Assembly (NCBI GenBank): GCA_003342895.1
Contig: PTFA01000197.1
Location: 1,734,197-1,798,196 of the forward strand
Source of the DNA: Casuarius casuarius
Lineage: Eukaryota > Chordata > Aves > Casuariiformes > Casuariidae
Length of the DNA stretch: 64,000 nt
Direction: 5' to 3'
The position numbers and the translations under genes are program-made. Below the pieces are notes generated by a model. It had not been told where the DNA came from and did no database searches. It saw nothing but the letters and a program-made list of their open reading frames with translations. Within the stretch, counting starts at the first letter, position 1. The number at the start of each line of letters is the position of its first letter. Shown one piece after another: positions 48,301 through 60,000 of the stretch.

Positions 48301-51300
48301 CCAGACAAGCACTGGGCCCCCAACATTGTCTTTGTTTAGCTATGCTGTCTCTCTTCCCTCACTTCTAACAGCAATATCTGAAATAGATTAAAATAGCAAG
48401 AGTTAACAGGCATATTGAGTGCCCATGTATTTCAAATATGGCACATATAAAGATAAAACTGTTGTACAATCATTTTTACATTGACATTTTCCCCACTGGC
48501 TTTCTTTCAATTCGTTTAATCTTTATTCCTGCTGTACAACATCCTGCTGGGTGCACAGTATCTAATGAAACACTAATTAACTTCTTGCATCTTGAGGGGG
48601 GAGTTTCCGCCTGCCCCAGCACAGGGACCTGAAACATTAATTCTCTCAAGATATTTATAGGGTAAACAGGTATTACCTGACAGCAGAGCTGCAGTATCCT
48701 AAGAGGTTCCATTTGCAGTGATTCAAGGTCACCCTGATAAATCTGGACTGTACTTCTGTAGCTGATAGCTCATGTCTGATTTAGTCCCCTCATTCTGCTA
48801 CTGTGGCCTGTTAACCAGTCCATACATCTGCTATTAACAGAGAGATCAGTAGCCTATGCTAAATAATTTAGACAATAACAACTGAGCATTCCAATTCATG
48901 AAAGGCTGGAAAATACTGGTGTTTTAGCCAAAAGCAACAACCCAGAAAGAGTTTTATTCCATGCCCTGCTGGTTTTTCTCCCAAGGAAAAACAGAAATTT
49001 AGTCCATTACTGTCAAGGGGTATCCAGCCCAGAACAAATAGTTGACAAAGTGTGTGTCCGTGTGTCACACGCACAAATGATAATACTATATTAAAAACAC
49101 TATGCAAAATAAGGCTGATTTTTTCATATGTCTTCAGTGCAACTTTTGGCAATGGAACAAAATAGGTTATAGGGTTATGAATTCCTGATGCCCATTACTG
49201 TGATGTTTGTTGAGGCTCTCCTCCTGTCACAGTAGCACACAACTGACAATTAGGACATGCCTTAGATTGGAGAGTATGCAGTAGCTTATTATTAATAGGA
49301 CAGACCTATACTCCTGCCCCAGAATAATAATTCTCTTCCCTTACCTCATGGAACTTGTCTTTATTTTTTATTTTTATTTTTTCCAAACCATGTAACATCC
49401 ATGGCAACAATTTACTGCAAGGCTAGTCAGATATACTTGGTATAAGGCAGAGTATTCAAGATGATGGCATTCAGTTGAGACTGGATGTCCTCCATTGCTC
49501 AGAAGGATTAGAAAACCTGCTTGCTTATGGGTAGTCAAATTACCTAAGGCAGTTGCAAAACCCATGGTGGAGACTATAAATGGACGCTGCAGCTAGCTGA
49601 TACCGTCTCTCTCAGAATAATGCAGGAAATTATGTTTTGTCAATAGGCAACCCAGATTAAAAAGCATATGGCCCTTTCTCAGAAAGCCTGCTGAAAACAC
49701 ACCACTGTATTAAGTGAATTAGTGCATCTCTAACACTTTGGTTCTGTCTGTAGAATGCAAAGGCACAGAAGATGCAGCAAAAAATCATTTGAAATTAGCA
49801 CAGTCATAGTTCTATTGAGAAGTCTTTTGTGACATTAACTACCTGTTAACACAGGTTTCCCCATTTTTCTTTTCTTTGTTTTGCAGATATGCAAACAAAA
49901 CAAAAAAGCCACAGACATCAAAAGAAACAGAAAACAAGCTGCACAGTGTGAAATGAAACAGTATGAGGCAGGCTAAGGAAGACCGTGGATAGTTTTAAGA
50001 GTGAGAGCAATTTGAACTTGATTGGAGCATGAATGGAGAGGAGTAATCAAGATTCAGTGGACTCACTATTGAGCCTTAGAGAGAATACTGAATACTTTCC
50101 CAAGTAGGAAAAGTTTCTAATTTGATAACAAAGCAAGATCTCAAGCTCATATTAATTTTAGAAATTCTACATCTGCACATACTAAATCACACAAGCCTGG
50201 GCAACAGAAATGCCACCCCTAAAATAAAGCCTCCATATCCCTTTCAGCTACCATTATAATTTCACATACTTACTTAAATTGTTCCTGGTAGCACTGCCAC
50301 TAGCACTGTCATTTAAAAATGTTTTGGTGAAAAAAATATCTTAAGAACTCTCATAACATTGGAGATTCAAGATTCTATATACTGCACTATCCCATACCAT
50401 AGCAACATAATCAAAACCTTTATCAGAGGCTGAGAGTATTTTGAATAGAGAATAGAAAAAATGTTTGGCAGAATCGCAAGATGGATACATTAACAAAGTA
50501 TCATGTAATGTCAGACACACAAAATAAAAGGATCTTAATTAGGAATCTCATTAGGAACAATCTTGCTAACCCTGAACTGTGGTCTACCCTCGACAGAGTC
50601 TGATGTTCCAAAAGCGATTGTCAGTCTCAAAATACCTAGATGTAAGGATTCATTTGTATTATACACCAGCACATAGCATTACAGCAGTGAAGATAAACCT
50701 CAAGCTCACTCAAGATCAAACTGATATTCAGAAAGGCAAAACTAATGTCAAGTGGGAAAAAAAAAAAATCAGTGTGCCATTGGGAATGAAGACTATAAAC
50801 ACCAGCACTGTTTATTTACACAACTGCCACCTGCATAATCAGTACAAGAGAGACAGCTCCAGCCTATACAGGATTGCATGTGCAGGTAATCAGTAACACC
50901 CTCATGGATTAGCACCAAACCTAATCTGAAGAGAAGGGATTTGCTTTTTAGGCACGTTGTCATACAACTTTTCAGCAATTGAGGCCAAGGAAGACCAGAA
51001 ACCTTTCCAATGCTGCCCCTGACTATTACTGTGTGTCCAAGGTAAGGAAGCCACCAGACAAGTTAAGTGAATAAGAGTGTCAGATCGTGCCTCATATCTG
51101 AAGCATACTTTGCGCAAAGCAGACACCTGAAAGGCAAATGGCAGCACCTTAGTTTTTTCGTAGCATTGGCTAGTTGGGGAAGAGATCCTGCCGCGGGGCA
51201 GCCGCTGCTGCTTGGGCCTCCGAAAAGGCAAGCCGGCGCGGCCCGCTCCAGCCGGACAGGCCGGAGTGCAGCAGGGCTGGCGGCCGCGCGGCCCGGGAGG

Positions 51301-51894
51301 ACGAGCTTTTCCCAGCGGGCTGGGAGCTCGTGCCGCCGGCACCTCCGCAGAGATGCTTGCACGGAGGGCGGCGGAGAGAACGGATGCTGGCGCGCTGGGG
51401 GGGGGGCGGGGGGGGCCATAAGGCACGCCGGGAGGGGCGCTAGGCCAGAGCGTGCAGGCTGCACCGGGCGCGCCCGGGCCGGTGGCAGCACGCGCGTGGG
51501 TCGGGCCCGCGCGCTCCCCGGGTGCCCGCGCGGCGCGCACTCGGCCTGCAGGCCTCTCCCGTGGGTGTTCCCCCCCCCAGCCAGTCCCACCGTGACCCGG
51601 CGGTCCCGCCCTCTGAAGCACGGGGCGGGGAAGACAGCGGGGGTGGGCGGGGGGAGAAGGAGGTGGGGGGGGAAGAGGGTGTCGCACGATCCCGCCGGCT
51701 CCGCGCGCGCTCCCGCTCTCACCCAGGCGCGCGTCCCGCGGCGGGTTCTCCATCAGTTTCTTCAGCACCAGCGGGAAGGTCCCCGTCAGACCTCGCTGCT
51801 CCTGCTGCGCGGCGGCCCCCGCGCTCCCCCCGGCTGCAGTGGGCTCGGTTCCTCCCGCCGCCGCCGCCTCCTGGTGCGCGGCGCGGCCGGGCAT
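42146..51894 (-). CDS. TEF: Thyrotroph embryonic factor (VBP), PAR bZIP transcription factor, isoform from exon 1a
   Basis: Joined minus-strand exons 51894-51723, 45788-45456, 43258-43038 and 42361-42146 give 942 nt, i.e. 313 residues plus TAA. All introns are GT-AG and phases agree. The protein is a nuclear activator that binds D-boxes (RTTAYGTAAY) as homodimer or with DBP/HLF; the avian orthologue VBP was named for the vitellogenin promoter. Residues 1-57 (exon 1a) include the conserved [15 protein letters not shown] segment. Residues 59-168 carry the acidic, activating middle part ([27 protein letters not shown]). Residues about 185-242 are the proline/acid-rich PAR domain ([29 protein letters not shown]). 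Residues 243-313 are the basic region ([18 protein letters not shown]) and leucine zipper, ending YETRYGPL. The start ATG has A at -3. An in-frame ATG 49 codons upstream (52041-52039) has a poor context and is not preferred. Confidence 0.96.
42621..42664. repeat. 2 x 22-bp tandem duplication in TEF intron 3
   Basis: Units AATGCTCTCTTTACTTGGTTTC (42621-42642) and a second copy (42643-42664) differ at one base (G to A). They lie about 260 bp from the exon 4 acceptor. Confidence 0.9.
43038..43258 (-). CDS. TEF: TEF exon 3: PAR domain
   Basis: 221 nt. The acceptor TTTTTTGCTAG ends at 43259 and the donor is GTAACA at 43037-43032. The first two bases complete a Glu codon begun in exon 2. It encodes [19 protein letters not shown] through [10 protein letters not shown], the PAR domain that extends DNA contact and marks DBP/HLF/TEF proteins. 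Confidence 0.96.
43790..44330. mobile_element. Unclassified insertion-like block with clustered ambiguous bases
   Basis: Inside TEF intron 2 a CpG-containing block of about 540 bp contrasts with its AT-rich neighbours and holds six of the seven N bases of the window (43836, 43953, 44177, 44215, 44256, 44272). Ambiguous bases cluster where reads disagree, as in a multi-copy element. On the minus strand it has LTR-like composition, but no target duplications, paired repeats or coding domain could be established. It may be an old LTR or another interspersed repeat. Confidence 0.3.
45456..45788 (-). CDS. TEF: TEF exon 2: activation region
   Basis: 333 nt. The acceptor ATCTTACAG ends at 45789 and the donor is GTAGAT at 45455-45450. 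Its first two bases complete the Asp codon split with either exon 1a or exon 1b. It encodes [18 protein letters not shown] to [10 protein letters not shown], with the conserved acidic [11 protein letters not shown] segment. A (TCA)n-coded Ser run (six Ser) lies at about 45,496-45,516. Confidence 0.95.
45789..51722 (-). other. TEF: TEF intron 1 (from exon 1a)
   Basis: 5.9 kb of AT-rich intron with no further exon recognised. It begins GTGAGA and ends CTTACAG. Apparent frames within it do not resemble known proteins. Confidence 0.85.
51723..51894 (-). CDS. TEF: TEF exon 1a: N-terminus of the long isoform
   Basis: 172 nt from ATG (51894-51892) to donor GGTGAGA, ending on the first base of an Asp codon. 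It encodes MPGRAAHQ, an Ala/Gly-rich stretch, then [20 protein letters not shown], conserved among TEF proteins. The open frame continues past the donor and upstream of the ATG only because the region is GC-rich. Confidence 0.94.
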
Positions 51895-52035
51895 ACTCCC
51901 CGCAAGCTGGCGGGCGGCTGAACGGCTGCCAACGGTCGTCAACGGTCGGCCACGGCCGCGACGCGAGGCTGCGACAGCTCCCAGGGACTCGTCGACACCG
52001 ACGAGCCCGAGAAGACAGCGCGCGAGAGACCGACG

Positions 52036-52045
52036 GCGCATGCGC
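52036..52045. promoter_or_regulatory. NRF1-type palindrome GCGCATGCGC
   Basis: Perfect match to the NRF1 core, typical of CpG-island promoters close to the start site. It lies 142 bp upstream of the TEF ATG and contains an in-frame upstream ATG. Confidence 0.6.
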
Positions 52046-52246
52046 ACCCAGCTGACGCTCCTCGGCTCTTTCACTATTCATGAGCGCGGGTGCCCGCCCC
52101 CTCCAGATCGCCTCGCCTCGCCCCGCCCTCCCCGCCCCTCGGATTGGCTGGCGCCTCGCGAAGGGCGGTCCCGGGCGGGACGGCCCCGCCTCCCCGGCCC
52201 CTCCCTTCGGCGGCCCGCGCGGGCACGCGCCCCTCGCCCGCCGGGG

Positions 52247-52252
52247 CACGTG
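52247..52252. promoter_or_regulatory. Canonical E-box CACGTG
   Basis: It lies about 355 bp upstream of the exon 1a ATG. PAR bZIP genes are known clock outputs driven by CLOCK/BMAL1 at E-boxes, so this is a plausible circadian input site. A single E-box in a CpG island may also bind other bHLH factors. Confidence 0.45.
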
Positions 52253-52830
52253 CAGGGGCAGGCTCCGGCGGCTCATTAGCATGGCGAGACCCCGCCCGCT
52301 CCGCGCCTCCTCCGGGGCCCTGCGTCACCACCAGCTGCTCCCTCTCCTGGAGGACGGCGGGGGGGAGCCGAACTCGCGCGTGGGCGGCGGAGCAGCAGCG
52401 CCTGCCGCGGCGCGCGTGCGCCCGCTCGCGCACGAGTCTCGCCTCCCCGGGGGGGGGAGGGGGCAGGGCTACAGGCCGCTCCGCCTCTGCGCCTGCGCGG
52501 GCGGGCGCTCCTGCCCCTCCCCCACCCCGACCGGCCGAGGGGCCGCGTGAGGACACCGGGGCTCTGCTTAGGCGGCGGCGGTGGCCGCCGGCGCTTTGCG
52601 GCGTTTATGAGCCGCCTCTCAGCCCCGAGATGTTGCCCCCGCACCAGCTCCGGCTCTTCCCGCCTCCCGTTGGGCTCTGCCGCTACGGCAGCCGGCGCCG
52701 GGTGGGAGCGCGGAGGGCCCGTGGCCTGGCGACCGCGGGCAGCCCCCGGCCGCCGTTACGGCGGTTGCGTAACCGCCGCGGCCGTTGGTGGCAGGGTGCG
52801 TTGGGGCGGGAGTGCCACCGCTCCGCAGCC

Positions 52831-55800
52831 GGGGTCAGCGCTTCAGCTGATTTTAAAATATCCTTATTTGGATCCAGAGATCACCTTTCCCACATGACCT
52901 GGATTTAATCTCCCTCTGCCCTACATCGCACCAGCAGCAGCTGTGTGCCCTATATAACGTTAGCAGTGAGAAGGGAGAAACTTCAGCGCGGCTGCTCCCA
53001 GCCTGTGACTTGAGGGGAGGATGGCCAGGATTCAGGCTGGAGGGCTGACATGGCTGAGCTGCTGGAGATAGGGGGATTCCCGTGCTGCGCACAGAGGGTC
53101 ATTTTGAGTTTTCATACTCGTGTGAATTTAGGGCACGCAAGTCCTCAATGCTCTTCCTTCTGATTCCCCATGTATCCCCCTGTTCCAATGACAAGGATGC
53201 TGTGCTGGGATTTAAGCTTCTGAACGCATAAAGGGAGTACATTTTGCCAAATTCATCCCCAAGAGCGCAGGCAGATACTAAGGAGGTTCTCCTGCAGCGT
53301 GAACGAGCTCACTGAAGTGACAGACACTCCAACCACAGGCTTTTCCCATCAGCAGTTGCTGCCTCTTGCTGCAGAAGGGCTGGCCACAGCGACCCTACTG
53401 CATAGCATTGCAAGCAGTGAAAGGAAAGGGTGCACAACCTGCCTGGGATAACCCCATCTGCACCTAGAGAAGCCACATGTGCAATCCACTGGGGAGAGAT
53501 TTCTATGCTCAGGCGCCTCTTCCTCCAGGGCAGATGCTCAGTTAAACATTTGCTTGGTTCAGCTATCCCTCCACAAACCTCCCTCAACAAGACTCCCAAA
53601 ATACCTCAGACATTTCATCTCAGTTGCATGGCACAACTTGACCTGACCCTTGTTAATAAACACTAGTGGTCTGTCATGACACAAAATCAGATCTGAATTC
53701 CTCCCGCACACCCTGGGAAAAGGAATGGATTGGAAGTCACATGTGGCAGGTGCTTTCCCCCTTGTTTTATTACAGCACGGCCCAGTGCATGCCCTCATCC
53801 AGCCACCTCCTTTTCCTTCAGGGCAGACAGGGAAGCTGCTCAGGGAATGCACACTCACTAACAGCCAACTACTCATTCTCCCGTGTAGCCTGGGAGGCAG
53901 AAGCTGCTGCCAAGTGTGGACAGGGGTGGGACTGGAGACACAACTCCTGTACGTGTTCTGCCTGCCATCCAGCTGGAAATGGCCTTGTTAAAATAGGATG
54001 TGGTCCAGGAAGTTGGAACAGCCTGGGTCAACGTATCATTGCAAGGGGGTTGATTTGATAAACCCAGCTGCAAGAAGCACACAGAGCAGGTCATGCTTCT
54101 GGCTGCTACTTGCCCTCCATGGACTCCATCTGTCTTGCCTAGCTCAGCTGGCAGAAGAAATAGGCACATACGTGAAACAGAGATGCCACTTGACATGGGG
54201 CAATGAAACACAGATGTCAGACCACACATGGCAGAGGCAGCACACATAGCTCAGCAAGGGGCAACTGGTTCACAGTGAAACTTTTATACAGAAAACAGCT
54301 AGTCCTAGATGGTAACGAGAGAACACAACCTACTGAAGCTGAGGAGGAGCAGCTTCTAGGAACAGGGAGAGGGGGTTTCCGCCAAAGTGGGGCTGGCTGC
54401 AGGCTTCCCATTCAGTTGCAGCTCTCATGGTCACTTTGTTCCATTGTTGTCGATGGCCCCCGGGGATGACATTGTGTCTCAGTACTGTATGTAGCTCCTT
54501 CAAGGAACACACTGTGTATGCTTCCCCCACATGGCAGATCTAAACGGCAACCACTTTGCTGGTCAATGTCCATATGAATGGAGGTTATTACAGCCACTCA
54601 GCAACCTTCACCTCCAGGGCTCCCCCTGCCCTTTCTCCTGCACGTTTCCAGTCAGTGGATTACGATTCACTTTGCACCATCACTGCGATGTGACTGTCTG
54701 GAGAGGGTTTAACTTGTGCAGTGTTAGTTGCTCGGCTCAAAGGCGGGAGTTCCTGGGGAGCATTCCTGTGGTTTGCCTCTCACAGCACCCTGCCCGGGCA
54801 ACAGCTCTGCCCTGCCAGCAAGGAGGGAGGTTACTCTGAGAGCTTTTCCTTGTTGCCTCCAGGGATTAAGTATTCAAGTCACTGCCAGCACGAAGTGGAC
54901 ATTGCGGCATCAGTTGTACCTCCTTGGCTGAGTTGGAATTTGCCTAAAACTTCTACACTTTTGTTTTGTTCTGGGGCTGAGAAGGAGAGGAAGACAATGA
55001 GATGTGAAGAGAGGAATGCAGTGACCTTGGCTGTTACTGCTGGGCGTTTTGTCAGGGCCAGATGATGCAGAACAGCCCAGCTCTGATGCAGCAGGGAGGC
55101 AAGCAAGAAGCAGCTCAGCCCTAGGCACTCGGGAGACACATACAGCTAGCCTCACTGGGAGGCTTTTTTGGATAGCAGAATGCATGTCAGGTAGAGACCA
55201 GAGACCCAGCAAATCCAGAAGGCTAATGTGTAGCTATGAAGACCTAGAAAGAAGGAATTGAGCTCTGTGGGAAGGGGTTGTGACGGGAGCATTGGCCCTG
55301 GGAGGGAAGCACCATAATAAAGACAATCCTAAGCATTACAGGAGGTAAGGCCGAGAGGCAGGGTGGTCCTGGGGCTGAGGAAGAAAGCTGCCAAATAAGC
55401 CACGTTCGGTTAGGACTAAATTATGCCCTCTGCAAACCATTGATTTCCCTGACACCCTCCCCCACCCCCCCCACATGCACACTTTCCAACTCACCGCCAA
55501 ACAGACAAATCTTGCCAGTGCTCCTCCCTCGGATTAATTCAATCCACTTGGCTCTGAAGGCCAGAGACCTAGGAGAGCCAGCCTAACTTCTGCTTAGCCA
55601 CAGCAAGGCTCTCCACCATGTGAGCCTCCTTTGGTCATTACTGCCTCCTCACAGTGAGGTCAACTTTCCATCTGGGCATCAGTCAGCTCTGAAAACATGC
55701 CCTGGTCCAGACACCCAGCTTCACACCGTATGATATGTAAACAAACCAATTACTGTGCAAAGTCTCAGCAAAGAAGAGAGCCAACTCGTAGGTAACAGCA

Positions 55801-56980
55801 GAGCAATGTGACAAAATGAGCCCCTTAGGAGGTATAGGAATCTCCTCGTGCCCTAATAACTCTTTTCCCATAGGGAGCCATGCCAGTGCCGCAGGGCTTG
55901 CTGTATTTCACTGAGTCTAGGCAGCTGCCTTTTCCGGCATAAATACTTTACTGTCACAGCAGCATCCTTCTCTACTGTCAACCCCAGGGCAAAAGCAGGG
56001 GCCCCTCTTCATCATGTGGCTGGCTTTTCTGCTCCCACCTCCTGGGTCACACTGCCCCATGAGACTGCAGAGCTCTCTGTGTGTCCTGGTAGCAGTTCCC
56101 TACAGAATAGCAAGCTCAGTGCATGTTCGTTTCCGTGGGTTCAACTCGCTCATGCCTAGACATGAGCTTGTTGTGCCGAGGTGTTCCCACACACCTCCTC
56201 AGCACTCAGCAACAAGCATTAAAACACAAAAACCAAAAAGCAGTCTGCGAGGGGCATGTGGCATCCCATCCAAAACCAAGAGAGTCCTTAGGTTACATGA
56301 GGGGTACTTGGGGCGTACCCAGCAAGAGAGATGTGCCCAACACTGCCCAGGTGCAGCAGAAGCCCAGACTAAATAACCTCCTAGGCCATTTCCATTTGTT
56401 TTCCACAACACTGCACAGAAAGCAGGAAAGCCTAGGAAGACAGAAGTGCTCTTGCAAAAAATCCACGACATTCATTTTGTTCCCTACCCACCTTTCCACT
56501 GACAAACAACTGGAGCATCAAACACAAAGTTTGCGCAGAATCACCCTGCCCCACATGGACCAGATTCCCTTGACAGCCCACATCTAGGGAGTGACAATGT
56601 CTAGAAGTTCAGAAGTTATTAACCAAGGGACAGCCTGGCTGGAAGTCCTGGAAGTCACTGCTACAGAAGCACAGAGATTTGTGCCCAAACCTCTGTGCAC
56701 AAAGCTTTGAGGGTTTCCAAGGAGTAGCTGAGCACAGAGATTAAAAGGATCAGGAGCTCAGCACTCTTCACTGATTTTGTAATCAATCCATTGCTGCCGT
56801 TTTTCCTCCTAGCTGTACAACATGCTCAGTGCCAGAACTCCCTGTCTGACTTGGACTCTTGGAGGCAGCACACACTCAAAAGGCTTGCAGCAAACAAGCA
56901 CTTTTACCCCCTTCTTGCCTTGCAATTTAAGGAGGGGAAGGAAAAAAAAGAAAAACAGGCATGTGTTACTTCAATCCTAC
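52831..56980 (-). other. TEF: Interval between TEF exons 1a and 1b
   Basis: Intronic for the exon 1b isoform. There is no coding exon that I recognise. A TATATAA box lies at 52951-52957 just outside the CpG island. The rest is unremarkable mixed sequence with a C-rich run near 55,458-55,475. Confidence 0.6.
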
Positions 56981-57083
56981 CTGTCATTTTGTTGGTCCAA
57001 GGTAAGGAGTACTCCAGCAGGGACTTCAGGACCTCGGGAAAGTCCAGGGCAGTGGGGCCCCCAGGGCTGTTGCAGCTTGACAT
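56981..57083 (-). CDS. TEF: TEF exon 1b: alternative first coding exon
   Basis: 103 nt on the minus strand from ATG (57083-57081) to donor GTAGGA at 56980-56975. It encodes 34 residues (MSSCNSPGGPTALDF, then PEVLKSLLEYSLPWTNKMT) plus the first base of the Asp codon. PEVLKSLLE.SLPW is the alternative N-terminus known from the short mammalian TEF isoform, which starts MDMPEVLKSLLEHSLPW. The phase equals that of exon 1a, so joining to exon 2 gives a 290-residue isoform with unchanged PAR and bZIP domains. There is no CpG island here, unlike exon 1a, so this promoter is probably tissue-restricted. The avian start lies a few residues further upstream than the human one; the frame stays open upstream, so the exact start is less sure than the exon. 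Confidence 0.88.
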
Positions 57084-60000
57084 GGCCTTTCCTGGGACTA
57101 CACTAGTAACTCTAAGGGAGGACCAGGCACCTGGCTGCCAACGCCACAACCAGCTTTCCCAGGAGTTGCGAGAGGGGTTCAGAGGCACCCGGAGCAGACT
57201 TGCCAAACAACTCCAGCTGAGAAAAAACAAGGAGGAAGGGAAGCAGCCTGGTGGAGATGCAGTTTGCCCGGCTGTCTTCACCTCCCCCGCTCCCACTCTG
57301 AAGTGGCCGATTGTGGAAATAGCTCGCAGCCCAGCAGGGCTGGGCCGGGCTGCTGGCCAGCATGGTTTTACAGGGCCTCTCACAGCCAATCCGGCTGCAA
57401 AGAACTGGGCCAGTTATCTAACTTTGCAAAGGCAGCACCCTTTTCCTTCCCAAGGTGTTATAACAAATATACACACTGTGAAAAGAAAAAGTGTACACGC
57501 AGTCAGGGATACATACATCAGCTGCAAACATGACAGCAAGCAGATCCTCTGAAGAGCTCTCGGGAGGCTCTGAGAAGAGGAGCTCCGACCTGTGCAGACT
57601 GTCCCATGGAGAGGTACAGATGCTGTTTGCATCTGCCTGCTACCTTTTCAGCTCTCTGAGATGCAGATAGTGACTATTTTTGTATAAGGTATGACACTTG
57701 TCTGTCCCTCCTAAGTTAATACCTATAACAACGTAAGGCATCTTTCTTATGAAGTTTACATTGTCCCCAAAATGCAGAATTTCTCTTCAGAAGTGACACA
57801 AAGTTTTATCAGAAATCCAGCAGTCTCCTCCCCAAGTGGTGAATTAAGGCAAGTGAGTTCATGCGCCCGGCAAATACTCTGAAAACAGCTTGGTTAAGTA
57901 AGTTTTTGAGCATGCAAAACCCCTCCTCTTAGTAAAGCTTCTTAGGATGGAGGGGGGGGGGGGTCTGGAGACAGGAGGATAAAGGTCCAATCTTTTATCT
58001 GGTTTATTGTAGGGTTCTGGCCTGGGAAGGAGCATCTTACATGTGCTGGGGTCTTCCCTTTTGATGGGCGGGATAATTAGAACAGAACTGCCTTTATTTC
58101 TTTATTTTACTGTGCCAGTGTGAGCCGTTAGGAGCAGGGTATTCCTACGATGGTCTCTGAGTCAGGGGACAGTCTCTATTGGAGACAGTTCAGCAAAAGT
58201 CTGAAAACCATGCTTGATGCTAAACATGGAAGTGGCCTGAAGGAGGTCATTAGGACTTTTCCCATGCTTGAAGTGAAGCATTTCACTGGCCCAGCATTTA
58301 GAGTCTTAAAAACTGATACGTTTTGCTCATCCCCAATAGCTCTGTGTTTCTGTTTGGTCCCGTAATGAAATGCGTTTGATCTAATCCAATAGAAACCAAG
58401 AAGAAAGAATTGCCTAGCTAGGCTGGGTGGTTGGGAATTTCAAATTAGCTGGGAAAGTTTTGTGATCTAGATCCCAATCTAATCGGGCTCAGGAATCACA
58501 AGGTAGATGCTTTGGTAGAATTCTTAATTATGATACAATTACATTAAAGTCTTGGGATTTTCCCGGTGGTTTCCTCCCCACCCCAGACAGAGCATAAGAA
58601 AACAGCAAACCAGTGCTAACAATTAGCAGTTAAACCATCTTGGGAGAATACTCCCCTACAGACTCCAGGCCATTATGGTGTCCTTTAGTTGCCCAAAGCT
58701 GGAGATAGCAGACAGACCCAGCAGAGTATCTCAAAGCTCAGCGGATTCTGGCTGCTTGGAATGAGAGAAGCACAGCCACATCTCTTGCTCCTGCAGCCCA
58801 GCCTGCCAGCCAGGAGGCTTGTGGCCTTTCCTGAAATCTTGGCCATTCTGGCTGGTTAAGGCAAAGGGAGTGGGATTACTCAGTGCCGCCAGGCACTGCT
58901 AACGTTTGGGAGAGCAACTACTACCTTCACATATCCCTAGGCCTGCTTCTCATCAAAGGGTGGTGGCTGATGGCCTTTACCAAGGCTCAGTTGCTCACTG
59001 GCAAGGTAAAGTGAATGGGAATATGGTAACTGTCCGGTGCCAGGCGCAGCGGGACAGCCTATTCTTGCCCCAGGCTCAAATCTGTCTTTAAAGCTGAACG
59101 ACGCTGGTTAGGGAGAGGAGGGTTCTTGTGCACACTCCTGGCCGCGTGTCTGGAGGCACCCCAGGACTTCACAGTAGCTGCTGCAGCAATTGACTGACAT
59201 TTATTACTTCAGCAAATGAAGGCGTTCATTGAAAGGAAACACGAAATTGTCGCTTAGCATTTCTAATTATTAGCTGTCAAAGGACGTTTACAAGTTATTT
59301 TCTAGAGATCTTAAAGTACATGTCTCAAGTTGTGTTCACCATGTCCACAAAGTCCCCTGCCAACACTGTGCATCTTTCCTGATTCATAATCCCTGAAAAT
59401 CGAGCTCCTGCCCAGGAGAAATGCTTGAGCAACATCACTAGTAGGCTGTATCAATGCTGCCCTGACTTCAAGCCCTGGGGAAGCAGAAACCATGCTATGG
59501 AGTAGAGTCATAGCAGTGGAGAGAGTCCATCTTCCCTTGTGTCTCTGCCACGAAGAGCACTTGAGCTGGTTTAGTGACTGGAGTTGAAGTGTTGGCCCTG
59601 TGTCAGCACAGAAAGCTGCAGGCATGGCCATAGATTGCATGGTTTGTGCTGGCTGCACTGTTATCAGATCAGATCGTTATTTATTATTATTGTAATCCCA
59701 CGTTAGCAGAGGTCTCAGCAGCTCTGCTTCATCACTCACAAGCCCAGTCAGCCCTTAACAGCACATTTTTTCACAGACTTGACCAGCCATAATCCACTTA
59801 CACTGGCCCTAAATTAGTTGCAAACAGAAAGGCGCATTGAATGTGACAGAGCGAGCTAAACTCCAGGAATGCCAGTTTAAATGGTAGAGGCCAGGGCTAT
59901 GTTCAGTGTCTTTTCTTCAGGTGTCCCTGTGTAGCTACCTATACCACCCAGCAGTGCTGGGACATTCAGACTTCTCCGACAGCACCCTATTTATTACTGG

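Larger units (their letters stand above)
51170..52830 (-). promoter_or_regulatory. TEF: CpG island of the main TEF promoter and exon 1a
   Basis: About 1.6 kb of very CpG-dense DNA centred on exon 1a. Upstream of the ATG (higher coordinates) it holds an NRF1 palindrome, a CCAAT box on the sense strand (52147-52143) and a canonical CACGTG E-box. No TATA box is seen near a likely start. Long frames on both strands here result from the GC-rich composition. Confidence 0.85.

Noticed and set aside
50902..52074. 390-codon open frame on the minus strand over exon 1a
   Set aside because: It begins at a GTG and reads through the exon 1a donor into intron; only 51894-51723 matches TEF. The length is due to GC-rich composition.
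51067..52908. Several plus-strand frames of 150-284 codons in the TEF CpG island
   Set aside because: Arg/Pro/Gly/Ala-rich translations typical of CpG islands, overlapping in all frames, with no recognisable domain.
56791..57552. 253-codon plus-strand frame
   Set aside because: It is antisense to TEF exon 1b, and the conserved signal is on the minus strand; the plus product resembles nothing known.
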